A stretch of DNA of 41,077 nucleotides, taken from positions 1-41,077 of the forward strand of contig JBGUIU010000021.1 in assembly GCA_045113275.1 (NCBI GenBank), read 5' to 3'. Source of the stretch: UBA1181 sp045113275 (GTDB lineage Bacteria > Bacteroidota > Bacteroidia > Bacteroidales > Paludibacteraceae). Numbering within the stretch: the first letter of the stretch is position 1; each line of letters starts with the position of its first letter. The notes below the pieces were generated by a model, which was not told the DNA's origin, did no database searches, and saw only the letters and a list, made by a program, of their open reading frames with translations. Made by a program: the position numbers and the translations under genes. Positions 31,517-40,922 of the stretch are shown here, piece after piece.

Positions 31517-34500
31517 GAATACTTATATTCATATTTGTCATGTTATGTTCTGCTTTGACTGTAAAAGCAACAGATTCGTATGTTTATCATGCGGAGCAGG
31601 GGAAGTCGAATGTTGATGTGTCAGAGGTAAAGAAATCATTTATAGCTTATCAAAAAGATTCTTTGGTTCTTGATGAGGTGGTTTTCCGAGTGGCTGAGAG
31701 GGTGTTGTCTCAGACGACGGAATTCTCCATACGAAAGTTAAAAAGCGGAGAAGTAAGAATTCTTCCTTCTGGCATGGTGAATGTGACGGCTGGTTCTTCA
31801 GCGTTCCGATTCCTTCCTCATGGAGAACATTTTAAAGATAAGGGAGCTGAAATCATACTACCATATGATCCGTTGAAATTACCTGCAGGATATACAGAGG
31901 AGGATATACGTACCTATTACTATGATGAAGTGGCGGCGTTGTGGGTGCCACTTGATCGAGTATCTATAGACATAACTCGTAAAGTGATTGTGTCGCGCAC
32001 ATCACATTTTACAGATATGATTAATGGTGTGATTCAAACACCTGAAATGCCAGCCAATACTGGTTATACACCGACGATGATGTCGGATATGCAGGTGGCT
32101 CTTCCTACGAATAAAATTGTTGTTGCGCAGCCTCCTTTGGCAAATCTAAAAGGAACGGCTGAAGTGACCATTCCTATTCAAGTGCCTCCTATACGATTCA
32201 ATATATTACCCAACTTGTCTCTTCGCTATAATAGTGATATTTCTGATGGTTGGTTGGGAGAAGGTTGGGATTTGTCAGTATCTTCCATCTCTGTTGATAC
32301 CCGTTGGGGAGTCCCTCGTTATTTAAATGATTCTGAGAGTGAAAGCTATTTATTAGATGGCGAGCCTCTTTGTATGAAAGATGAAAAAGGGACGATGACG
32401 AGTGTGCATTCTCCTTCCTCAAAATTACCAAGGGAACAGGTCCGACAGTTCTTTAAAAGGAATATTGATTTCTCGGAAATTCTTCGAAAAGGAGATTTGG
32501 GTCATGAGGTGTGGATCGTGACAACGGATGATGGTAGAGAGTATAATTACGGGCGACAAGGTGCATGTCTTGTGGGTGCAGTGTCTCGTAATGGAGGAGA
32601 GTTGAGACAGGTCTGTTCCGAGTGGTATCTTTCTTCTGTTTCGGATGCACATGGTGTAACTGCAAACTATGAATATGAATCTGTTTTAGAAGAGGTCGGT
32701 GGACTTCCTTCTGCTTCAGTTTATTTGAAGCAGATTAATGTTAATGATTGTGGTATGAATGCTGTTACGATTCGGTTTTATCGAAAAAAAGGAGGGAAAT
32801 CGATTCGTCGTTCTAGTGCACGATATGGCTTCATGACCTCTTCGCATGATTTGTTGGATAGTATTGTGGTGGTAAATGGCATGAAGGGAGAAACGTTGTG
32901 GACCTATTCTTTCGAGTATAAACAGGGTGCTTTCCATAAAGATCTGCTATCATCTGTTCTGCAGACGGATAAATATGGTGATACGTTGACTTTTCATCAC
33001 TTTGATTACTATGATGATTTGTTATCATGTGGTAGTGATGGACTCTATTCTGATGAGAATAGGATACTTATGGTAGATGACAACGTGGGTGCTCTTTTCC
33101 ATCATCCGACAGCACTGGGCGGATCGGCTACTGTCTCTGTCGGGGGTGCTATCTATGCTGGAGTTGGACCTAATGTGGATCAATCTTCCACAAGTTTCAC
33201 GGTTGGAGGTGCTTTCAGTTATTCAAATGATATGACGCACGGTTTGTCCGCTTTCATCGATTTGAATGGAGACGGACTTCCTGATAAGGTATATAAGGAA
33301 AATTCTGATATCTATTTCCGTAGTCAGATTAGAGAGCCAGATGGAGAGGCTCATTTCTCTGCACCTAAGAAAGTGGGTGGCTCAGTGAGTGATTTCTTAT
33401 TCCTACAATCAAACAATTTCTGCTCAGGTATAGAGGCGAAGGTAAAAGTATTCTCCCTGGGTGTGGAACATTCTGTGACTCACACGGATACCAGAACTTA
33501 TTTCTGTGATGTAAATGGTGATGGACTGACGGATATTGTCTCCAATGGCATTGTTTATTTCAACCATCTGGAGAAAGGTATTCCTACGTTCACAAAAAAC
33601 AGTTCAAAGACATCGAATCCTATCCGCTTTGACGCATCGGCTATAAGACGTGAGGATGAGACAGCGCAATTAAAGACAGAGCAAACAATGCTGATGAATT
33701 ATTCTCCAATGTTGGATGTGGTTCGTGTATGGCAGGCTCCGAGAGATGGTCGCGTTCTGATTCACTCTGCAGTTAATTGGTTAAAACCTGCAGCAGGATT
33801 CAATGCTGATGAATATGAGTTGGCTGATGGTGTCAGAGTCGCTGTACAACATGCATCGAAGGAAGTATGGTCTGCACGGATTGAGAAAGGTGATACTGCA
33901 GTGCGTATTTATGAGGATTCTTTAACACTGAAAAAGGGGGATCGACTCTATTTCCGCTTGCAGTGTGGTGATGATTCGTTGAGTAATGGTTCGTTTGATG
34001 CGGTGAAATGGCCTGTGATGCTTTCTTATATGGATGAGGAGAGTGTATATATGCCTGATCGTTTACTGACAGATACGTTTTCGTCGGATGAATTAGTATA
34101 TGGCGGAGATATATGGGTTCCTGTGGGAGGAACGGATGTGACACTTTCTGGAATCATACAAAAACCAAAGACAAGTGATAGTGTGACTGTAGCTCTTTAC
34201 GGGAAGATAAGAGAAGAGTCGGCAGATGAACCCATAGGAGTGGAAACATGTTTATGGAGTCATTGCTTCTCTCCTTATGATAGTCTTGATTATGCTTTGA
34301 ATGAGAAGATTCATTTGAAGGGGAATAACATGATTCAGTTGAGACTGCTCTCTTCTTCAAATGTGCCTTGGAACCGTTGGCTTTGTGATGTTATGGTTTC
34401 CTCTTTTGATTCAATTCAGCGACAGAATCGCATGATACCATATTATAAATCGTATGCGAAACAGATGAAGGCCCCTTCTGTTGTCAAAACGGATACCGTC

Positions 34501-37500
34501 TGGAAAGAGTGGCGGTTACTTCCGTTGCTATCGACTGAAGATAAAAATTTCACGGGAACGTTGACTCTGACGGCAAAGACAATGGACTCTCTCAAATGTG
34601 TTCGTACATACTCCTTCAACAATGATTCATTGCTGAATAGTGTCGATACAGCACGCTTCCAAACAAAGGATGAGAACGTATGGTTGGAATATACGTATGA
34701 TGGGTTCCTTAACATGAAGTTCGACACACTTTCTCTTGTGCGATTTGCAGATTCTATTGTTGTGGTGCAGAAAAAGATTGCGCCGGATTCTGTCGTAACA
34801 TATGATAGTGTGGTGTATTATAGGGATACCTTACAAATAGGGTTGAGCTGTCTGGATGCAGGTTCTGTCGAGGGACAATGTTTCCGTGGCTGGGGTAGTT
34901 TTGTGTATAACGCATCATGTGGTCGCAGCATGAGGCCTATAGATGAGTCACTTTTGATTGTTCCTTCTGATACATCTTACCGTTACGATCCGCTGACGAC
35001 GGCTTATCAACAGATGATGTGTGATCCAGACACCTTCGGACGATTGCGGGGCAGTCGGGCAGAGGTGTATGTGCAAGGGGATAGAATCGGTACGTCAAGA
35101 TTGTCTCAACAGAGTGTTTTGCCTGTCAGTGCTTATGCGGGATTGGATGCGGTATCTCTATCGACTAACGAAGGAGAAGAAGGTACGGCAGCAGGTGCAT
35201 TGATTATGAAGACAAAGAGCAGTTGTACGATCGAAACTGCCAGTGCTATCGTAAATGCCTCACGGGCAGATGGCGAAGTGGAGACGGAAGCGATGATGAT
35301 GGATTTTAATGGAGATGGTTATCCAGATTATCTTGTTAATGGAACAATCTACTATACGAATGCTCAGGGAGGCTTTTCTAGAGACCAACTGCAGGTTGTC
35401 TCTGTACAGTCCTGGGCGTACTCCAATTCTCTTGGACTGGGTAGCGGTAAGGTTCCATGCGCCCATCCATCATCTAAAACAGGTACGAATGATGGTGCCT
35501 CCTCACAAGGCGAACAAAGTAATTGCCTTGCATGGTCGGCTCTTGTCGGAGGCGGAAATAACCATGACGGTAATACAACAGCGTATGTGGACTTGAACGG
35601 TGATGGTTTGCCTGATTTACTTTATTGTGACAGAAATAATGAAAAGAATAACTGTGTCTCATATAATCTGGGCTATTCTTTCTCTGCACCTGTTCCGCTG
35701 GGTATTGAAGCCGTTCGAGAGGGAAGTTCTTCCTTTGATAAGGTTTCAGGTAGTGTCTCTTTTGATTATAATTCATCAAGTGTCTCAGGAGGATTGTCGG
35801 GCAGTTATACTGATAATAGAGTGGAGAAATGTTTGATAGATGTGAATGGTGATGGCTTGCCTGATAAACTGACATTGATGGCAGATCAGGTGCTGGTTTC
35901 TCTTAATACAGGTGCTGGTTTTGCTGTTCCAGAGAAATTCTCGGAGGTGACGGATATCTCTCGTACTATCTCCCATTCGGAAGGCGTGAATGCTTCGTTC
36001 ACTGCTAATATTCCAATATGGCTAATTAAACTCTCCCTTAATCCAAGTGTTCGTACAGCAACCAGCGTATCGTCCCCACGATTTGAATTCAGGGATGTGG
36101 ATGGTGATGGCTTTGTTGATATGGTTAACAGCGAAAAGGAGGAAGACCTGAGAGTAAGGTATTCTATGATTGGAAAGTGTAATAAGCTGAAGAAAGTACA
36201 AAATTCACTTGGTGGAAGTTTTACTATGGATTATGGACGAACGGAAGCGACAACCGATCATCCAGGTGGTAAATGGGTGATGTCTTCACTCGAAGTGAAT
36301 GATGGAGTGAGTGATGATGGTCCAGTGATGCGTACACAGTTCCTCTATTCAGGTGGTAGAAAAGATAGAAGGGAACGTCGTTTCTTAGGATATGCTGAAG
36401 TCCGTAGCATCGATGTCAATGTGGAGAAGAATAATGCTCCTTATCGTCAGTCGATACAACTCTATGATGTGTCAGATGTATATGCGGCAGGACGATTATT
36501 GAAAGATATAGACTTGAATGCAACGGGAGATACTTTGTCCTTGAAAGAAAATGAGTATCAGACATATTCGGTAGCCTCCGCTAATGATTATGCCTCTAAG
36601 AATTATATTGGTATGCATGAGGAGACTTGCCACTTCTATCACTTCTTGCCGACCTATCCTTCCAATCGATGGAGCGTTGTCTATATGCCTCTTAGCCTCA
36701 AACGAAATTATCAGTATGAAGGGACATCGAAGATCCTGCTGACGACAGAAAAATATGATTATCATCTGGATCAGGATCATCATGGAGAGGTGAAACGATA
36801 TTCATTTACAGACGAAACAGAAAACAAAGGATATGTCACGGAAATAGATTATACATGTAAACCTGCTTATTATCAGTACGGACTTCCAAGCGTGGTGAAG
36901 GTTTATGATGATGAAGGTATGTTATGCAACCATACCACGGCGAAATACAACTCGACATTGAATTATCCAATTCAGGATCTTATACGTGTCTGCCGGCACA
37001 TCGGAGCTGATTCGGCAGTGACGGAATTGCAACGTGGCCGTTACGGTAATATTACTAAGATGATACTCCCAGAGAATGATCGAAAACAACGCAAGTCATA
37101 TACGTATGCGTATGATGATGAGCGACAACTCTTTGTGTCGTCAGTGCGTGACAATGAGAAGATAGAAAACCGCTGGGATGATTATGATCACTTATGGGGC
37201 ATCGCAGGCACTAGGCAAGATGCTAATCATCAGTTCCTTACTACTGAAATTGATCATCTGGGTAGAATCACGCAAGTGAAGAGCCCATCAGAGGTGACGG
37301 AGGCTCCTTATACGATTGCTTTTAGTTATCATCCTGTGGCAATTCTGGATGAAAAGGGTGAAATAGAGCGACCGGCATATGCCGTGACGAGACATTTTGA
37401 CAACCAGCACCCTGAAAATCCGATTGAAACGTTTACCTTTGTTGATGGTTTTGGAAAGATACTACAAGTGAAGCAAGAGTCTGAACTGAATGTTACGGAC

Positions 37501-40410
37501 AAGGGCGAAGCCATGCAGGAAGGTGATGTATTTGTGGTGAGCGGACGTGTCAAAAAGGATGCTTTCGGACGTGTGGTGGAACAATATGCCCCTGTATCGG
37601 TGCCGCTCTCCGATAGTCTGAACTTTGTTCGTACATTTGATGTTACATCCCCTGAAGAGTATCATTATGATTGTATGAACCGTCTTTTAGCAAAAGTGCA
37701 ATCCGATGGCTCGATAACGCGTTGCAGTTATAGTGTGGATGAGGGATATTTGAAACGCGTGATCATGGATGCTAACGGTCATTGCTCGGCAGAGCTGGTG
37801 AATGGTCGGGGCAAGGTGAAAGCCACCCTGCGAGGCAACGGTTTCGCCATTCGGACTCGATTCTCCTACGATGGCGTGGGCAGACTCACCGAAGTGGAAG
37901 ATGCAGAAGGCAATAGGACCCACTATGAATACGATATGGGTGGACGATGCACGCTGGTGAATCATCCCGCAAGAGGGAAGACCTCTTATCGTTATGATAT
38001 GAGTGGTAATCTGCTAAGTCGCCAGACGGCTGAATTGGCTGGCAAAGGTGAACAGATTACATACGAGTATGATTATGACCGACTGACAGGTATTCATTAT
38101 CCTGAACATCCGCAAAATGATGTACGTTATGTGTATGGCGATTGCTCTGCTATGAATGGATGTATCGGACGATTGGCTCATGTGGCGGATGGTAGTGGAG
38201 TGCTCTCTTATGCCTACGGCAAGAGTGGAGAGGTGATCCGAACAACTCGGACAATGGTGGCACCGACTCGTGCAGAGGCGATGACCTTCACGACGCATTA
38301 TCAGTATGATAGTCATGGTCGTATGCAACACATGGTTTATCCTGATGGTGAGAAGGTGAGCTACAAATATGATCTGGGCGGACGCTTGCAACGTGTGTTG
38401 GGTAGCACAACAGAAGATGGAACTGACAATATAGTTTATATCGATCGTATGACCTATGATCGCTACGGGCACTGTAATCATCGTCAGTTGGGGGATGGCT
38501 CAGAAGAGACAATGAGTTATGATGAGAACCGACGACTCTTAACAATGCAGGTGAAACAGGGGAATGATCTTCTGGCAGATATGCTCTATGGTTACGATGG
38601 AGTGGGGAATATCATTTCAGTGAACGATAAAAGAGGTGTGAACCACACGTATGGTTATGATTACCTTGATCGTCTTGTTTCGGCACAGGGACGCTATAGT
38701 GGAGGCGAAGCCAACTATGCCCTTGAGATGCATTATGATCCGATGGGACGCATCTTGCGGAAACAGCAGACGATGAAGCAACAAGATATCCAGTTCGCGG
38801 GGGAGGTGAGTGCAGGTTATGACCTAGGCTATCACTACAAAGGATTCCAGTTGGATACCCTTTTGGATAGTCATTACCGCACGGACAGTTTGGCGGCAGG
38901 CCGACGGAGTGATTATCATACGTATACATACGATTTGAACGGTAATCCTACGGAGGAGCGACATTTCCATCGTCGCAAGAACGGACGTACAACGCAGACG
39001 GGCGTACGCTATATGCAGTGGGATGAGGAGAACCGGCTGACCCATCTCAGTGAGGACGGACGGCTGACGGCCTATTACTACGACCATGCAGGAGAACGCA
39101 CGGCAAAGGTGACGGGCATGAATCAGGAGAGCCATTTTGACGGAGCAGATGTGACGGGGCAGACGAATTTGAGTTACACGCTCTATCCGAGTCAGTACAT
39201 CACCTACAGTAGTGGAGGACGATACACGAAGCATATCTATGCTGGTTCGCAACGCATTGCGAGTGTGACGGGTGTGGAGTTGAGTGACCCGAGTCGAGTA
39301 GTGCCACATGCCGGTACGGAAGGCAGTCTGTCGGATACGATCAAGGTTGATTTTGCCAAGTTGTATAAGAAGCAGACGCAGGAGTATGACACCTTATATC
39401 CGAGATATGAGGTGCGGAGGATGGCAAATGACACAGATGGAATAGTCAGGCAGCAGGAGCCTCAGACCTATTTCTATCACACGGACCATTTGGGCAGCAC
39501 CACGTTGGTGACGAGTCGGGATGGACAGGTTCAGCAGGTCAGCTACATGCCCTACGGAGAGGTCTTTTTGGAGCAAAGAAATAAAAACTGTAACACCCCT
39601 TACCTCTTCAACGGCAAGGAGCAGGATGAGGAGTCCGGGTTGTATTATTACGGGGCGCGGTATTATGATGCCCGGAGGAGTCTGTGGTTGAGTGTAGATC
39701 CGTTGGCGGAGATTTATCCAGAAACTTCTGCTTATATGTATTGTGCAGGTAATCCTGTGAATTTGGTGGATCCAGATGGGTGTAAAGTGAAACCAAAAAG
39801 CGAAGAAGAATTTGGTATGATTAAAAATACTATTCCTGAAGAGGATCGTCAATATCTTGTTTTAGATAATGATGGGTATATAGATGAGAAAAGTATTAAT
39901 AACCATAAAAGTAAAAGTCGTAATTATAATAAATTAAAAGAATTGGTAAATTCATGGATGATTGTAAATGTCGAATTTACAGATCAATATTTATGTATGA
40001 CAGATAATGGCATTGAACTAAAAAAAATGAAGTATATACCATATGAGCCTGTTCCTGATGGATGGGAGGGGCTTATTGAAGATTCCAAAGATCCTTTAGG
40101 TGTTACTATGGAAGGCCTTTCTTCTGGAGAAATGGGGAAAACAGGGAAATCATTATTTCCTGATGTAAATGCGAAAGAAAGATCTCTTGACGGTGAATAT
40201 TATGTGTTTATTAATAAATATTTGTCAAAAGAAGGTGCGGCAGAAACGTTTTCTCATGAGGGTTATGGACATATCCTTTTATATATACGAAATGGAGGAG
40301 ATTATTATGGAGCATGTCATCTTATAATAGAGATGGTAGAAACAAATTTGGTTCTTAAACAAATGATACTTGAAGCAAAACAGGAAACAATTCAAAACAT
40401 GAAGAGATGA
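31513..40410 (+). CDS. SpvB/TcdB/Rhs polymorphic toxin with metallopeptidase-like C-terminal tip
   Basis: This is a 2965-residue exported protein. A signal peptide ends at VKA (residue 19). An SpvB-like domain follows (about 205-300; LRYNSDISDGWLGEGWDLS). Six VCBS/FG-GAP-type motifs (pattern D-x-N/D-G-D-G-x-x-D) lie near residues 582, 664, 1263, 1359, 1442 and 1526, with TcB-like beta domains between. A TcdB middle region follows (from about 1556) and many YD repeats (about 2050-2650). The Rhs core starts HTDHLGSTTLVTSRDG (2655 on) and ends NPVNLVDPDG (2747-2756). The last 209 residues (2757-2965) are the variable tip, with H2915-E-G-Y-G-H2920 and H2936 as possible metal ligands. Rhs cores form a shell that encloses and releases the tip toxin. 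No T9SS sorting domain is present. The stop overlaps the next gene by 4 bases. Confidence 0.9.
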   Translation: MRILIFIFVMLCSALTVKATDSYVYHAEQGKSNVDVSEVKKSFIAYQKDSLVLDEVVFRVAERVLSQTTEFSIRKLKSGEVRILPSGMVNVTAGSSAFRFLPHGEHFKDKGAEIILPYDPLKLPAGYTEEDIRTYYYDEVAALWVPLDRVSIDITRKVIVSRTSHFTDMINGVIQTPEMPANTGYTPTMMSDMQVALPTNKIVVAQPPLANLKGTAEVTIPIQVPPIRFNILPNLSLRYNSDISDGWLGEGWDLSVSSISVDTRWGVPRYLNDSESESYLLDGEPLCMKDEKGTMTSVHSPSSKLPREQVRQFFKRNIDFSEILRKGDLGHEVWIVTTDDGREYNYGRQGACLVGAVSRNGGELRQVCSEWYLSSVSDAHGVTANYEYESVLEEVGGLPSASVYLKQINVNDCGMNAVTIRFYRKKGGKSIRRSSARYGFMTSSHDLLDSIVVVNGMKGETLWTYSFEYKQGAFHKDLLSSVLQTDKYGDTLTFHHFDYYDDLLSCGSDGLYSDENRILMVDDNVGALFHHPTALGGSATVSVGGAIYAGVGPNVDQSSTSFTVGGAFSYSNDMTHGLSAFIDLNGDGLPDKVYKENSDIYFRSQIREPDGEAHFSAPKKVGGSVSDFLFLQSNNFCSGIEAKVKVFSLGVEHSVTHTDTRTYFCDVNGDGLTDIVSNGIVYFNHLEKGIPTFTKNSSKTSNPIRFDASAIRREDETAQLKTEQTMLMNYSPMLDVVRVWQAPRDGRVLIHSAVNWLKPAAGFNADEYELADGVRVAVQHASKEVWSARIEKGDTAVRIYEDSLTLKKGDRLYFRLQCGDDSLSNGSFDAVKWPVMLSYMDEESVYMPDRLLTDTFSSDELVYGGDIWVPVGGTDVTLSGIIQKPKTSDSVTVALYGKIREESADEPIGVETCLWSHCFSPYDSLDYALNEKIHLKGNNMIQLRLLSSSNVPWNRWLCDVMVSSFDSIQRQNRMIPYYKSYAKQMKAPSVVKTDTVWKEWRLLPLLSTEDKNFTGTLTLTAKTMDSLKCVRTYSFNNDSLLNSVDTARFQTKDENVWLEYTYDGFLNMKFDTLSLVRFADSIVVVQKKIAPDSVVTYDSVVYYRDTLQIGLSCLDAGSVEGQCFRGWGSFVYNASCGRSMRPIDESLLIVPSDTSYRYDPLTTAYQQMMCDPDTFGRLRGSRAEVYVQGDRIGTSRLSQQSVLPVSAYAGLDAVSLSTNEGEEGTAAGALIMKTKSSCTIETASAIVNASRADGEVETEAMMMDFNGDGYPDYLVNGTIYYTNAQGGFSRDQLQVVSVQSWAYSNSLGLGSGKVPCAHPSSKTGTNDGASSQGEQSNCLAWSALVGGGNNHDGNTTAYVDLNGDGLPDLLYCDRNNEKNNCVSYNLGYSFSAPVPLGIEAVREGSSSFDKVSGSVSFDYNSSSVSGGLSGSYTDNRVEKCLIDVNGDGLPDKLTLMADQVLVSLNTGAGFAVPEKFSEVTDISRTISHSEGVNASFTANIPIWLIKLSLNPSVRTATSVSSPRFEFRDVDGDGFVDMVNSEKEEDLRVRYSMIGKCNKLKKVQNSLGGSFTMDYGRTEATTDHPGGKWVMSSLEVNDGVSDDGPVMRTQFLYSGGRKDRRERRFLGYAEVRSIDVNVEKNNAPYRQSIQLYDVSDVYAAGRLLKDIDLNATGDTLSLKENEYQTYSVASANDYASKNYIGMHEETCHFYHFLPTYPSNRWSVVYMPLSLKRNYQYEGTSKILLTTEKYDYHLDQDHHGEVKRYSFTDETENKGYVTEIDYTCKPAYYQYGLPSVVKVYDDEGMLCNHTTAKYNSTLNYPIQDLIRVCRHIGADSAVTELQRGRYGNITKMILPENDRKQRKSYTYAYDDERQLFVSSVRDNEKIENRWDDYDHLWGIAGTRQDANHQFLTTEIDHLGRITQVKSPSEVTEAPYTIAFSYHPVAILDEKGEIERPAYAVTRHFDNQHPENPIETFTFVDGFGKILQVKQESELNVTDKGEAMQEGDVFVVSGRVKKDAFGRVVEQYAPVSVPLSDSLNFVRTFDVTSPEEYHYDCMNRLLAKVQSDGSITRCSYSVDEGYLKRVIMDANGHCSAELVNGRGKVKATLRGNGFAIRTRFSYDGVGRLTEVEDAEGNRTHYEYDMGGRCTLVNHPARGKTSYRYDMSGNLLSRQTAELAGKGEQITYEYDYDRLTGIHYPEHPQNDVRYVYGDCSAMNGCIGRLAHVADGSGVLSYAYGKSGEVIRTTRTMVAPTRAEAMTFTTHYQYDSHGRMQHMVYPDGEKVSYKYDLGGRLQRVLGSTTEDGTDNIVYIDRMTYDRYGHCNHRQLGDGSEETMSYDENRRLLTMQVKQGNDLLADMLYGYDGVGNIISVNDKRGVNHTYGYDYLDRLVSAQGRYSGGEANYALEMHYDPMGRILRKQQTMKQQDIQFAGEVSAGYDLGYHYKGFQLDTLLDSHYRTDSLAAGRRSDYHTYTYDLNGNPTEERHFHRRKNGRTTQTGVRYMQWDEENRLTHLSEDGRLTAYYYDHAGERTAKVTGMNQESHFDGADVTGQTNLSYTLYPSQYITYSSGGRYTKHIYAGSQRIASVTGVELSDPSRVVPHAGTEGSLSDTIKVDFAKLYKKQTQEYDTLYPRYEVRRMANDTDGIVRQQEPQTYFYHTDHLGSTTLVTSRDGQVQQVSYMPYGEVFLEQRNKNCNTPYLFNGKEQDEESGLYYYGARYYDARRSLWLSVDPLAEIYPETSAYMYCAGNPVNLVDPDGCKVKPKSEEEFGMIKNTIPEEDRQYLVLDNDGYIDEKSINNHKSKSRNYNKLKELVNSWMIVNVEFTDQYLCMTDNGIELKKMKYIPYEPVPDGWEGLIEDSKDPLGVTMEGLSSGEMGKTGKSLFPDVNAKERSLDGEYYVFINKYLSKEGAAETFSHEGYGHILLYIRNGGDYYGACHLIIEMVETNLVLKQMILEAKQETIQNMKR

Positions 40411-40922
40411 GGATTATTTTATCTATAATTTTTTATTGTGTTTTAATACATAATTGTATAGGTCAAATTAAAACTGACACGGTAAATATTTGTTATTTTG
40501 ATAACATTGCAAAAGAATTTTATCGAGTGCAAGATATATGTATTACAAATATATGTGATGAGGATTTGTTGTTGTGGTTTAATAACACATCAAATGAGGA
40601 ATATTCTGTCGATGATGAGGTTCTCTTGTTTTTTCTAAAAAAACATGGAGATTTTAATTATTTAAATCTTATGTATGAAGATCTTATATATTCGGATTCT
40701 TTAGTGATTGGAAGTACATTTATAAAAAGGATAGCTCCGTCAGATAAATTCCATGTTATAATTATGAATGTCGATTCGGTTTTATGCGATAGGAGAAATA
40801 TATCTATTTCGACAAAAAGTAATGTGGAAAAATGTATTCGATCGGTACTTAGTGATAAATTATATTATAAGGATGAATTTGTTATTCTAAAAAATTCAAA
40901 AGTCGTGATAAAAACTGAATAA
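40407..40922 (+). CDS. Signal-peptide protein in immunity position of the Rhs toxin
   Basis: This 171-residue protein has an N-terminal signal peptide (MRIILSIIFYCVLIHNCIG) likely cut before Gln 20. The mature part is acidic and aromatic-rich (LLLWFNNTSNEEYS, FFLKKHGDFNYL, STFIKRIAPSDKFHVIIM); I recognise no domain. The start overlaps the Rhs stop by 4 bases (ATGA 40407-40410), the classic position of an immunity gene for a polymorphic toxin. It is as AT-rich as the toxin tip (13 G+C in bases 40441-40500), so both were probably acquired together. Export suggests protection acts in the periplasm or at the surface. It could instead be a small accessory protein. Confidence 0.7.
   Translation: MRIILSIIFYCVLIHNCIGQIKTDTVNICYFDNIAKEFYRVQDICITNICDEDLLLWFNNTSNEEYSVDDEVLLFFLKKHGDFNYLNLMYEDLIYSDSLVIGSTFIKRIAPSDKFHVIIMNVDSVLCDRRNISISTKSNVEKCIRSVLSDKLYYKDEFVILKNSKVVIKTE

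Noticed and set aside
31145..40000. Numerous open frames of 60-160 codons on the minus strand and other frames across the Rhs gene
   Set aside because: They are shadows of the long Rhs frame: no start context, unnatural residue composition, and no domain.
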